A stretch of DNA of 44,287 nucleotides from an uncultured Eubacterium sp. (lineage in GTDB: Bacteria; Bacillota; Clostridia; Peptostreptococcales; Anaerovoracaceae), in assembly GCA_937894585.1 (NCBI GenBank), contig CALBGO010000109.1, positions 1 through 44,287 on the forward strand, written 5' to 3'. The translations under genes and the position numbers were made by a program. The notes under the pieces were generated by a model. The model was not told where the DNA came from. It did no database searches and worked only from the letters and a program-made list of their open reading frames with translations. Below are positions 1-7,776 of the stretch, piece by piece. Position 1 is the first letter of the stretch; the number at the start of each line of letters is the position of its first letter.

Positions 1-145
1 TACGGTACTCTTTCAGATAGCTGCGGCGCATACGCCCGTATTTGCCTATCTGATAATTGCCGGTGTCCGGCAGGACGAGGTTAGGGATAAGATAATCGCC
101 CACTTGACGATATGTACCGCCCATTTCTTCAAAAATGGATTTCAT
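1..145 (-). CDS. tnpV: TnpV-like transposon-encoded protein (partial, runs off the left edge)
   Basis: The reverse strand reads from an ATG at 145 for 48 codons to the window edge, beginning MKSIFEEMGGTYRQVGDYLI and continuing with PNLVLPD and GKYGRMRRSYLKEYR. This N-terminus is that of the TnpV proteins carried by Tn4451-like and other clostridial integrative elements; I recognise it from the family. A good ribosome site, AAAGGAGC, lies about 10 bases upstream of the ATG. TnpV is a small accessory protein of unclear biochemical role. It marks the left edge as mobile DNA; the rest of the element lies outside the window. The start and frame are clear, and the family call is from memory of the conserved N-terminus. 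Confidence 0.72.
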   Translation of the reverse strand, partial: MKSIFEEMGGTYRQVGDYLIPNLVLPDTGNYQIGKYGRMRRSYLKEYR

Positions 146-306
146 AGAATATCAGCTCCTTTTATGTTGATTTTCAGCGGTTATAAGGATTTCTGCTCCT
201 TTCTTACAACTGCTTTTCAATTCACCACAAATGAGCCGCAGTCATATGTATTAGGTGGCAGAAATCACCCTTTACATATTAACTCTAGATTAGAAATCTT
301 CTCCCT

Positions 307-630
307 TTGTACCGGAAAGAGGAGCGACTTTTTCTGTCACAACTAAAAAATGCCGTGGAAGATTTTGTCGAGGAGAATCCCGGATGTACCTTCGATGATA
401 TCGTGCAGAGATTTGAAGAACCACAAACTGTAGTGTATAACTACTTATCTGCTTTAGATCCAGCCGAACTGTGTAAAAAAGTTTCTCTAAGACGGTATGT
501 CCAAAGAGGGATTGTCGTGTTATTACTACTGACAACTATCTTTACTGCATATAAAATGATATTATTTTACGATGCATATCTTGAAGCAAAATCTTCCATT
601 ATCTACAGCGAAGAAACCATAATTGAATAG
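307..630 (+). CDS. DUF6120-like small membrane-anchored protein, possibly 5'-truncated
   Basis: A 107-residue frame. The first 60 residues are acidic and helical, with the phrases FLSQLKNAVEDFVEENPGCT and FEEPQTVVYNYLSALD. One membrane helix follows at about residues 69-88 (IVVLLLLTTIFTAYKMILF), then a short acidic tail. This matches the small DUF6120-type proteins usually found directly behind a PadR regulator, where the soluble part resembles the permease-prefix fold. Here the only start is a TTG at 307 with no Shine-Dalgarno in front, an in-frame stop lies just upstream at 286, and no padR gene is present. The 5' side abuts the mobile element carrying tnpV, so the gene may be a remnant separated from its promoter and partner. 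Family assignment is tentative. Confidence 0.5.
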   Translation: MYRKEERLFLSQLKNAVEDFVEENPGCTFDDIVQRFEEPQTVVYNYLSALDPAELCKKVSLRRYVQRGIVVLLLLTTIFTAYKMILFYDAYLEAKSSIIYSEETIIE

Positions 631-836
631 AACGGGATTAGTTATGAAATAAATCTTACCATTCATTCTTATTATTGCATTGCAAATCACAACTAATAAA
701 AACATGAGTTTTTAGAAAAATCTTCAAGGCATATTGTTCGGTTTTTTCCTCTTTATCCGAAGAAAAACTTTCGTAAATACCTGACGAAAACAGAAAATTC
801 AGCTATTGTACAACTACAGACTTTTATCTCATATGT

Positions 837-891
837 AAACAAAAAGAAAATAACCTTGTATATGTTTCGCAAGGTTATTTTCTTTTTGTTT
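837..891. terminator. Bidirectional intrinsic terminator
   Basis: A perfect 22-bp inverted repeat (837-858 with 870-891) around an 11-base loop. The arms are A-rich on one side and T-rich on the other, so either strand gives a GC-containing stem ending in a U-rich tract. It sits between two converging genes (DUF6120-like ending at 630, ABC-F ending at 980). The rest of the 631-979 interval shows no credible gene. Confidence 0.8.
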
Positions 892-979
892 AGAAAAAAC
901 TCTATTTTGCATGATATTCGCAGCACGAGTATCAAAATGAGTATAAAATCCATTCATACCGCTGCAGCTTCTAAAGCGA

Positions 980-2533
980 TTATACTACCTTTGTAGTCCA
1001 GTCCTCGATATTCCAGATGTCCGTTACAATATCTTCATAAAACTCCGGCTCATGACTGACTAAAATCACCGTTCCTTTAAATTCCCGAATTGCTTCTTTG
1101 AGCACATCTTTTGCGACAGGATCAAGATGGTTGGTCGGTTCGTCCAAAACCAGCAGATTCATCGGCTTCTGCATCAGCTTGCAGAGACGGAATTTGGCAT
1201 TTTCGCCGCCGGAGAGAACTCTTACCTGACTTTCTATGTGTTCTGTCGTAAGACCGCACTTCGCCAGCGCTCTTCTGACTTCACCGTTGTTCAAGCTCGG
1301 GAAATCATCCCAGAAATCCTGCAGCGCCGTTTTGCTGCTGCCGTCCGCTTCCTGTTCAAAATATGCGGGCTCTGCATAATAATCCAGTTTTACTTCTCCG
1401 TCAAAGGCAGGGATAACTCCCAGCATGGTTTTCAGCAGCGTGGATTTTCCCAAACCGTTGACACCCTTAATAGCAATCTTTTTTCCCCGCTCCACATGGA
1501 AAGTCAGCGGCTTTGTCAGCGCCTCATCGTATCCAAGCACCAAATTCTCCGCTTCAATCACATATTTTCCGGGCGCGCGGGAATAGTCAAATCGAAACTC
1601 CGGCTTCGGCTTTTCTTTCATCAGCTCGATTTTTTCCATCTTATCCAGTTTTTTCTGTCTGGATTTCGCCATATTGGTGGTAGCAACTCTTGCCTTATTT
1701 CTAGCAATAAAATCCTCTAAATCCGCAATTTCTTTCTGCTGTTTCTTGTATGCCTGTTCAAGCTGCGCCCGCTTAATGTCATACATACGCATAAAATCAT
1801 CATAGTTGCCTGTATAACGGGTCAGCACCGCATCTTCCACATGATAAATGACATTGACAACCTTGTTCAAAAACGGAATATCATGGGAAACCAGAATAAA
1901 CGCATTCTCGTAATTCTGCAGAAATCTGGTCAGCCATACGATATGATTCTCGTCCAGATAGTTTGTCGGCTCGTCCAGAATCAAAATCATCGGATTCTCC
2001 AAAAGCAGCTTCGTCAAAAGGACCTTGGAACGCTGACCTCCGGAAAGCTCACTGACATCTTTGTCAAGACCGATGTCGGAAAGTCCCAGCCCGCCTGCAA
2101 ATTCTTCAATGCGGGAATCGATGGTATAAAAACCGCTGTGCTCTAAAATATCCTGAATATCCGCGGCATCCTCCATCAGCTTTCCCATTTCATCCTCGGA
2201 AGCCTCGGCCATCTTGTCATAACACGCCAGCATCTCTTTTTCCAGCTCATAATAGTTGGCAAATGCCTCCTGCAGCACTTCGCGAATAGTCTTTCCCGCG
2301 GTCAGTGTGGTTCTTTGATCCAGATAACCTGTGGTGATATGATTGCACCATGTTACTTTCCCCGCATCAGGCTGCAGTTTACCCGTAATAATATTCAGAA
2401 ATGTGGTTTTCCCCTCGCCGTTAGCTCCGACAAGACCGACATGTTCTCCTTTATTCAATTTAAAAGAGGCATCCTCTAAGATCTGTCTTCCGCCAAAATC
2501 ATGGGATACCTTTTCTACTGTAAGTACGCTCAT
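980..2533 (-). CDS. ABC-F family ATPase (YkpA/YbiT type)
   Basis: A 517-residue protein with two ABC ATPase domains and no membrane segments, the hallmark of ABC-F proteins that act on the ribosome. The first domain has Walker A GANGEGKTT at 36-44, signature LSGGQ at 163-167 and Walker B with DEPTNYLD at 187-194. The second has GVNGLGKST at about 357-365, LSGGE near 434 and DEPTNHLD. Between them is a charged helical linker (about 245-315) including NMAKSRQKKLDKM, typical of the P-site tRNA interaction motif. The short C-terminal end resembles YkpA/YbiT-type translation factors more than the antibiotic-resistance branches, but the exact subfamily cannot be fixed by eye. The start has GGAGGG four to five bases upstream. 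It lies 44 bases behind the DUF1836 gene and is probably cotranscribed with it. Confidence 0.9.
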   Translation of the reverse strand: MSVLTVEKVSHDFGGRQILEDASFKLNKGEHVGLVGANGEGKTTFLNIITGKLQPDAGKVTWCNHITTGYLDQRTTLTAGKTIREVLQEAFANYYELEKEMLACYDKMAEASEDEMGKLMEDAADIQDILEHSGFYTIDSRIEEFAGGLGLSDIGLDKDVSELSGGQRSKVLLTKLLLENPMILILDEPTNYLDENHIVWLTRFLQNYENAFILVSHDIPFLNKVVNVIYHVEDAVLTRYTGNYDDFMRMYDIKRAQLEQAYKKQQKEIADLEDFIARNKARVATTNMAKSRQKKLDKMEKIELMKEKPKPEFRFDYSRAPGKYVIEAENLVLGYDEALTKPLTFHVERGKKIAIKGVNGLGKSTLLKTMLGVIPAFDGEVKLDYYAEPAYFEQEADGSSKTALQDFWDDFPSLNNGEVRRALAKCGLTTEHIESQVRVLSGGENAKFRLCKLMQKPMNLLVLDEPTNHLDPVAKDVLKEAIREFKGTVILVSHEPEFYEDIVTDIWNIEDWTTKVV

Positions 2534-2577
2534 TTTTCCCTCCGGACTGATTTTTTCAGCTGATTTTTCTCAATCCT

Positions 2578-3090
2578 TTAGAGTTTATCATTTTTTCGGT
2601 GCGCCTGCAAGTAAATATTTCTTACATAAAGCTGACAGGCGAAGGAATTGCAGACATTCCAAAGAATCCCTCGAGGATCGGTACTCATGGGGATTTTAGG
2701 CATAGCTGTTCTCTGAAATGCGTGAGACACCGCGCTTTCAATCAGCTGACAGAACTCATTGTATGCCTGCTCTTTGTCATTGGTGCGAATGTCCAGTTTA
2801 ATCAGACGGGAAATCTCCTCAATGGTGTATACAGGCTTCAGAATTGCGATAACAAACAGAGACGCCACCGCTGTCTTATCGTATTTCTTATTGACCGGCG
2901 CAGGAATAAAACGCTGCTTCACATAGTTGTTCACCATAGTCTTGGTCATAATCTTTTTTTCATCAAAAGAAAGCCAGTCTTTGAGCCAGTCCTCCAAAAG
3001 AGACAGCACCTGCTCCAGATACAAATCGATAGACGGCAGTTCCTCCCACCGCGGCAGTTTAAATTCTCTGATTTCTCCGGTATTTGCCAT
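2578..3090 (-). CDS. DUF1836 domain protein, putative transcriptional regulator
   Basis: A 170-residue protein starting MANTGEIREFKLPRWEELPSI. The region with IMTKTMVNNYVKQRFIPAPVNKKYDK is characteristic of DUF1836, whose N-terminal part looks like a MerR-type winged helix that chooses where to bind DNA. A longer frame extends 13 codons upstream, but the ATG at 3090 has AAGGAAG about six bases before it, so I use that start. A promoter at 3120-3148 drives it, giving a leader of about 20 bases. That promoter shares a palindrome with the divergent promoter of the acyl-CoA synthetase, so autoregulation and control of the neighbour are likely. The ABC-F gene follows on the same strand. No ligand or target is known to me. 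Confidence 0.8.
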   Translation of the reverse strand: MANTGEIREFKLPRWEELPSIDLYLEQVLSLLEDWLKDWLSFDEKKIMTKTMVNNYVKQRFIPAPVNKKYDKTAVASLFVIAILKPVYTIEEISRLIKLDIRTNDKEQAYNEFCQLIESAVSHAFQRTAMPKIPMSTDPRGILWNVCNSFACQLYVRNIYLQAHRKNDKL

Positions 3091-3119
3091 AATACTTCCT
3101 TTCCCTTTTATATACAGGT

Positions 3120-3148
3120 AGAATACCACAAGAAAAAGTCATTGTCAA
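3120..3148 (-). promoter_or_regulatory. Sigma-A promoter of the DUF1836 gene
   Basis: On the minus strand TTGACA (3148-3143), a 17-base spacer and TATTCT (3125-3120). The -35 box is the left half of the palindrome at 3142-3158. A start near 3113 would leave roughly 20 bases before the ATG at 3090. Confidence 0.62.
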
Positions 3149-3158
3149 CCGTTGACAA
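3142..3158. promoter_or_regulatory. Palindromic operator overlapping both divergent -35 boxes
   Basis: TTGTCAAC-C-GTTGACAA is a perfect 8+1+8 dyad. Each half contains the TTGACA of one of the two divergent promoters, so one bound dimer would block or control both. The probable binder is the DUF1836 protein next door, but this is inference from position. Confidence 0.6.
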
Positions 3159-3180
3159 AGTGTTTCTAATAATGTAATAT
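3152..3180 (+). promoter_or_regulatory. Strong sigma-A promoter of the acyl-CoA synthetase
   Basis: TTGACA (3152-3157), 17 bases, TAATAT (3175-3180). The transcript would start near 3187 and carry a leader of about 110 bases before the TTG start at 3297. Confidence 0.75.
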
Positions 3181-3203
3181 AGTTTTAATAACTATATAAG
3201 ATT

Positions 3204-3261
3204 CCGTATTCAAAGACTTTCGGAAATAAATTCCGGAAGGAATTTATGCTGTTTAATACGG
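3204..3261 (+). other. Structured 5' leader of the acyl-CoA synthetase mRNA
   Basis: Two nested perfect helices: CCGTATT (3204-3210) pairs with AATACGG (3255-3261), and inside it ATAAATTCC (3226-3234) pairs with GGAATTTAT (3239-3247) around a GGAA loop. No U-tract follows, so it is not a simple terminator. I do not recognise a known riboswitch class. It could be an mRNA stabiliser or a binding site. Confidence 0.45.
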
Positions 3262-3296
3262 AGCTTAAAGATGTCTGATGTTAAGGAGATTTCAAA

Positions 3297-5027
3297 TTGA
3301 AAAAGATTGACGCACTGAAGCAGCGCTTTCAGCCTGCTTTCCACGAAAACCTGAGAGATATGATGAACTACGCGGCAGACACCTATAAGGGAGACACCGC
3401 CTTTATCATCAAGCACAAACAAAAAAAAGAAATATCTTATGAATATATTCCTTTCGAAAAATTCCGCGATGATGTCAACGGTTTCGGTACAGCTATGCTG
3501 CAGAAGGGCTGGCAGGGAAAAAGAATCGCTGTCATCGGCAAAAACCGTTACGAATGGATGCTGGGATACTTTGCTTCCCAGTGCGGTCTCGGACTGTGCG
3601 TACCTCTGGACAGAGGGCTTCCTTATGAAGAACTGGAATCCTCTCTGCAGAGAAGCCGGGCTGATGTGCTGATTTTCGATCCGGATCAGCTTTCCATCGT
3701 GGATGAACTGAAAAAGAAGAACAGCTGCAATGTAACGGAATTTATTTCTATGGACCCTCTTGAAGGATACGATGATGTAAGAGCCATGACAGAATCCGGT
3801 TTCAAAGCTCTGGAAAACGGATATGAGGATTACCTGTCTCTGCCCATTGATCCTATGGCTGTGTCCCTGATTCTTTTTACTTCGGGAACCACCTCTATGG
3901 CAAAGGCTGTGCAGCTCTCACAGCATAATCTGACCTCCAATGTCTACGCCATGCTGACCTGCGAAGATATCCGCCGCGGCGATATCTCCATGGCATTTCT
4001 GCCGTACCATCACACCTTCGGTGCGATTGCGCAGCTGGATATGATTGCCGGCGGTGTTGTCACTACTTACTGTGACGGACTCAAATACTTACAGAAAAAT
4101 ATTGTGGAATACAAGGTTACTATTTTTGTATGCGTACCGCTCTTAGTGGAATCCATCTACAAAAAAATTATGGCGACGGTGAAAAAACAGGGTATGGAAA
4201 AGAAAGTCGCCTTCGGTCTTAAGCTGACAAAGGCGCTGCTGAAAATAGGCATTGATGTCCGCCGTAAAGTCTTCAAGCAGATTTTGGATCAGCTGGGCGG
4301 CAATCTGCGTTTTGTTATCAGCGGTGCAGCTGCCATTGACCCGGAAGCCCTGGAAGGCTTTATCAACTTCGGCATTATGGCAGTGCAGGGCTACGGTATG
4401 ACTGAATCCGCCCCTGTTCTCGCTGCGGAAAACCACTGGCAGAGAAAAACAGGCTCCATCGGCCGCGCAATGCCGGGAGTTGAACTTGCAATCGACAATC
4501 CTAACGAAGAGGGCATCGGCGAGCTCATCGGCCGCGGTCCGAACATTATGCTGGGCTACTATGAAAATCCGGAAGCTACCGACGAAGTTCTGAAGGACGG
4601 CTGGCTCCATACTGGCGACCTTGCCTCCGTTGATGAAGACGGCTATATTTTCCTCCACGGAAGAAAGAAAAATGTAATTGTTTTAAAGAACGGAAAGAAC
4701 ATCTATCCGGAAGAGCTGGAGGTTCTCATCGCTAATCTGCCTTACGCAGAAGAAAATATGGTTTTCGGTCAGCCTCGTCACGAAGACAGCGACGAACGCG
4801 ACCTTGCTCTGTGTGCAAAGATCGTCTACAATAAAGACTATATGAAGGAGCATTACGGCACCGAAGACCTTTCTGAAATCGAAAAGATTATCAAAAAGGA
4901 TATTGACGCCATCAACGAAGAACTGCCTGTTTACAAGCAGATGCTCCGCATCATCGTAACCGATGAACCGATGATTAAAACCACCACCGGTAAAGTAAAG
5001 AGATTTGAAGAAGTAAAAAAATTATAA
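3297..5027 (+). CDS. Long-chain acyl-CoA synthetase / AMP-binding enzyme
   Basis: A 576-residue adenylate-forming enzyme predicted to activate a fatty or other carboxylic acid to acyl-AMP and then acyl-CoA. Visible landmarks are the P-loop FTSGTTSMAKAV near residue 197, the GYGMTES motif near 365, the HTGD motif, the hinge region with GRKKNVIVLKNGKNIYPEE, and the C-terminal catalytic lysine in TTTGKVKR. The P-loop is unusual: the common TSGTTGxPKG reads TSGTTSMAKA here. The start is TTG at 3297, with AAGGAG eight bases upstream. Strong promoter, operator and structured leader precede it. It stands alone and faces the DUF1836 gene, so its substrate cannot be inferred from neighbours. Confidence 0.9.
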   Translation: MKKIDALKQRFQPAFHENLRDMMNYAADTYKGDTAFIIKHKQKKEISYEYIPFEKFRDDVNGFGTAMLQKGWQGKRIAVIGKNRYEWMLGYFASQCGLGLCVPLDRGLPYEELESSLQRSRADVLIFDPDQLSIVDELKKKNSCNVTEFISMDPLEGYDDVRAMTESGFKALENGYEDYLSLPIDPMAVSLILFTSGTTSMAKAVQLSQHNLTSNVYAMLTCEDIRRGDISMAFLPYHHTFGAIAQLDMIAGGVVTTYCDGLKYLQKNIVEYKVTIFVCVPLLVESIYKKIMATVKKQGMEKKVAFGLKLTKALLKIGIDVRRKVFKQILDQLGGNLRFVISGAAAIDPEALEGFINFGIMAVQGYGMTESAPVLAAENHWQRKTGSIGRAMPGVELAIDNPNEEGIGELIGRGPNIMLGYYENPEATDEVLKDGWLHTGDLASVDEDGYIFLHGRKKNVIVLKNGKNIYPEELEVLIANLPYAEENMVFGQPRHEDSDERDLALCAKIVYNKDYMKEHYGTEDLSEIEKIIKKDIDAINEELPVYKQMLRIIVTDEPMIKTTTGKVKRFEEVKKL

Positions 5028-5212
5028 GATAAATACAAGTCAGAAACATCTCTATCAATCGTGACCGCTATAAGAATCCTCAGCCGCAGGGTCGGTCTCC
5101 AGATTTAAATTTCAATAGATCCTGTGATTTTAAGATATCACTTTTAATTCGTATCTGCATAACGAGTGATTTTATGTTTCGCACATCTTATAGATTCAAT
5201 TGAATCACAACT

Positions 5213-5246
5213 TATGACAGCGAAGGGTTACCCCTTCGCTGTCATA
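5213..5246 (+). terminator. Intrinsic terminator after the acyl-CoA synthetase
   Basis: A perfect 15-bp stem (TATGACAGCGAAGGG, 5213-5227, with 5232-5246) with a four-base loop, followed on the plus strand by TTCTTTTATT. It also lies just past the stop of the converging peptidase gene and may serve both directions. Confidence 0.78.
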
Positions 5247-5251
5247 TTCTT

Positions 5252-6529
5252 TTATTCCACTGCAAGTTTTCTGATTGCAGTCTTGTAGATCTGTTTTGCA
5301 AGCTCCAGATCCTTCCTGTAAATATATTCATTCGCCTGATGCTCTGTCAGTTCTCTTCCCGGCAGCATCGGGCCAAAGGCTACAATTCCATCCATCGCTC
5401 TCGCATAGGTTCCGCCGCCGATCAGAGTCGGTTCACTCAAGTCTCCCGTATGCATACGATATGCTTCCAGCAGCTTCTGGATCACCGGACCATTCTTATC
5501 CATATAGACATATGGTGTATCAGATAAAAGCTCTGCCTGCAGGTCTGCAAATCCCGCTTCCGCAAGATGACTGTTGACAGCGCAGAGAATTTCATCAATT
5601 CGGCAGGTCACCGGATATCGTACATCCATCAGTACCTCGATACGGTCACCGTCTGTTTCAATCAGTCCTACATTATAAGTAATCGGGCCGCTTTCTGCAT
5701 CTTCAAAGTATCCTCCCAAACTTCTTCCGTTGTATTCCATACCGATAAAATTGCGGAAAAAGACTGACAGTCTGCAGTTTTCGTCATCAGCAAATTCTGT
5801 CATCAGTTTGGAAATCGCATTTTCACCATCTTCCGGCGTGCTGCCATGGGCTGCTTTTCCCAGCACTTTGATTTCAAAAGGTGCGCCATCCGGAAGTTTT
5901 CCCCTGGCAGTGCAGGTGTCCGGTACCATGTTAATTGCCGTGCCGCCGCTGATACTGTCAAAACAGGTTTCCGCCCGGTCAAAAGTAAATCGCAGATGCG
6001 CCAATCCCTTTTCGCCGTAAATCGCCGGAAAATCCGCATCCGGCGTAAATCCGAAATCAGGAATTTCCTCTTCCTTTCGATAATACGCCATGTCCTCCCA
6101 TTCACCGGTCTCCTCTGCCATACCGAAGATCATTCGAACTCGTTTATTGAAAACTGCGCCTTCATCCATCAGCTCTTTCAGCGCATGAATGACAGCTACC
6201 GCAGGTCCTTTGTCATCTGTGACGCCACGGCCATAGAGTTTATCTTCCGTGACAGTCAGGTCAAAAGGATCATAGTTCCATCCGTCACCCGCCGGGACAA
6301 CATCCAGGTGAACCAGAATACCCATCAGTTCATCACCCTCGCCGACCTCAGCATATGCTGTCATATTATGATTATTTTTTACATGAAAACCGTACTCGCT
6401 GCAGATTTCCAGTGCAGTCTCCACTGCCCTGTGCACAGATTCTCCAAAAGGATGCGCCAGACTATCTGTCTTCTCACATATACTGCGGATGCGAACCAGT
6501 TTTCGCAGATCAGAAATCATTTTATCCAT
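5252..6529 (-). CDS. pepV: M20 family dipeptidase, PepV/Sapep type
   Basis: A 425-residue metallopeptidase. The PepV signature is clear: HLDVVPAGDGW followed by GRGVTDDKGP, which supply the first zinc-ligand histidine, the catalytic aspartate and the bridging aspartate. FGMAEETGEW supplies the general-base glutamate and next ligand, and GGGTYARAM near the C-terminus belongs to the substrate pocket. It would cleave dipeptides in the cytoplasm. I place the start at the ATG at 6529 (MDKMISDLRKL), which has GGGAGG at the right distance; an upstream extension of 18 codons is improbable. It is the last gene of the permease-DUF917 run, separated from DUF917 by an intrinsic terminator. In this setting the substrate might be an amino acid amide or carbamoyl derivative rather than a normal dipeptide (inference). 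Confidence 0.88.
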   Translation of the reverse strand: MDKMISDLRKLVRIRSICEKTDSLAHPFGESVHRAVETALEICSEYGFHVKNNHNMTAYAEVGEGDELMGILVHLDVVPAGDGWNYDPFDLTVTEDKLYGRGVTDDKGPAVAVIHALKELMDEGAVFNKRVRMIFGMAEETGEWEDMAYYRKEEEIPDFGFTPDADFPAIYGEKGLAHLRFTFDRAETCFDSISGGTAINMVPDTCTARGKLPDGAPFEIKVLGKAAHGSTPEDGENAISKLMTEFADDENCRLSVFFRNFIGMEYNGRSLGGYFEDAESGPITYNVGLIETDGDRIEVLMDVRYPVTCRIDEILCAVNSHLAEAGFADLQAELLSDTPYVYMDKNGPVIQKLLEAYRMHTGDLSEPTLIGGGTYARAMDGIVAFGPMLPGRELTEHQANEYIYRKDLELAKQIYKTAIRKLAVE

Positions 6530-6556
6530 ACTCAAAACCTCCCGTTTCCGGAAAAA

Positions 6557-6571
6557 CCGGCCATTGGCCGG
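6557..6571 (-). terminator. Intrinsic terminator between DUF917 and pepV
   Basis: CCGGCC-ATT-GGCCGG hairpin. On the minus strand it is followed by TTTTTCC, and the pepV ribosome site comes about 20 bases later. It would lower or uncouple pepV expression relative to the upstream genes. Confidence 0.65.
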
Positions 6572-6586
6572 CTCTCCTGACACGAT

Positions 6587-7675
6587 TTATTTACTGAAAG
6601 GTACATATTCCACATCAAGACCAAAGTGAGCCGGGCCGAAACATGCCAGTCCTTCCGGTGTCGTCCACACTTCCGGTGCCGGCAGCGCAATCACGGTCAT
6701 TTTGTCTCCGGTACTGAAATTCGGAGTTGTCAGTGGATTGCCGTCTTCTCCAATCATACAGATCAGATCCGGTGCAATCACGTCCACTTCCCCATTGCGG
6801 TAAGAAATAATATTCTCATTTTTCAGCCAGATTCTATAAACTTCATTTTCGTAGTCTCCTTCACCCTTCAGATGAATTTCTCCAAAATTGAAGCCGTCTC
6901 TTGTTTCACAGGTATAGTCACTGACCGTACCTCTGAACAGCACTTTTCCTTCATTTTCTGCACAGATTGCTTCCGCCGTATCTCCGCCGGCATCTCTTGT
7001 CTCTCTCAGTACTCTGCCGATATTCTGTGCATACGTAATCATGTCCGGAATCAGAGATTCTTTAACCACTTTTCCAACGTGTGCATGGTCCGCAACACCG
7101 ACCATGTTGTCACTTGCAACCGCAATAGCTCTAACGATATCCTCTGCTCTCAGGTCACCCTGCACGTTCTGAATCACAATTTTCTCGCCAAATTTTGTAG
7201 CAACACCCATCGGGAAAATCGGAACATTCTTCACATAATATGTAGAATGCTGCAGTTCAGGTACAGATCTTCCTGCCGGATCAGCATCCAGAAGAGGCAC
7301 GCCCATCACCAGCGCAGCATGCAGCGCTTCTGCAGTATTCGCACCGCCCAGTTCCGTAGAACCCACTGCATACATCTTCTTGCCCAGCGATTCTTCCAAT
7401 GCTTGTGCTGCAAGAACAGACGATGCAGTATCAGAAACCTCCAGTCCCGCAAACTTTGGATCAGGCTTTGCAGACGGTGCACCGCAGCCGTAAGGCGTTA
7501 CAACATACTCGTCATCAGGAAGCTCGTCCAGTGTGATCAGCTTCAATGTCTCCCCTTTTTCAAAATGAGGCTCCATCATTTTTAAACCGTCAGCCAACGG
7601 ACCGCCACCGCCAGTGCCCAGTACAGTACATCCATAAAGTACATCGATCATATCCTGTTTATTTAATTCTCTCAT
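6587..7675 (-). CDS. DUF917 family protein (S-methyl thiohydantoin desulfurase-like)
   Basis: A 362-residue protein starting MRELNKQDMIDVLYGCTVLGTGGGG. The glycine-rich LGTGGGGPL and the later GSTELGGANTAEALHAAL and LLDADPAGRSVPEL stretches are diagnostic of DUF917, a family found beside hydantoinases and NCS1 permeases; a member has been linked to desulfuration of S-methyl thiohydantoins. It is a soluble cytoplasmic protein of normal family length. It follows the permease by 101 bases. The start has no clear Shine-Dalgarno of its own: the strong AGGAGG upstream serves a 10-codon mini-ORF whose TGA overlaps this ATG, so translation is probably coupled. The exact substrate is unknown. Confidence 0.85.
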   Translation of the reverse strand: MRELNKQDMIDVLYGCTVLGTGGGGPLADGLKMMEPHFEKGETLKLITLDELPDDEYVVTPYGCGAPSAKPDPKFAGLEVSDTASSVLAAQALEESLGKKMYAVGSTELGGANTAEALHAALVMGVPLLDADPAGRSVPELQHSTYYVKNVPIFPMGVATKFGEKIVIQNVQGDLRAEDIVRAIAVASDNMVGVADHAHVGKVVKESLIPDMITYAQNIGRVLRETRDAGGDTAEAICAENEGKVLFRGTVSDYTCETRDGFNFGEIHLKGEGDYENEVYRIWLKNENIISYRNGEVDVIAPDLICMIGEDGNPLTTPNFSTGDKMTVIALPAPEVWTTPEGLACFGPAHFGLDVEYVPFSK

Positions 7676-7704
7676 TTCGCTCTTCGATGCAGCTTTCTCC
7701 GCAT
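7672..7704 (-). CDS. Ten-residue basic mini-ORF coupled to DUF917
   Basis: ATG at 7704 encodes MRRKLHRRAK and stops at a TGA (7674-7672) that overlaps the DUF917 ATG in the form ATGA. AGGAGGAAAG stands immediately upstream, by far the best ribosome site in this interval, whereas DUF917 itself has none. It may be only a ribosome delivery device (translational coupling) or a leader peptide rich in arginine and lysine codons. Confidence 0.5.
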   Translation of the reverse strand: MRRKLHRRAK

Positions 7705-7776
7705 CTTTCCTCCTCTTATTTCTTTCAGGGGTATTATGGCTCCCTCAGCCTTTATCAATCAATACATTCAGACAGC

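Noticed and set aside
753..953. 66-residue reverse-strand frame between DUF6120-like and ABC-F genes
   Set aside because: It runs through the 22-bp terminator stem and has low-complexity Phe/Ile/Lys composition without a convincing ribosome site.
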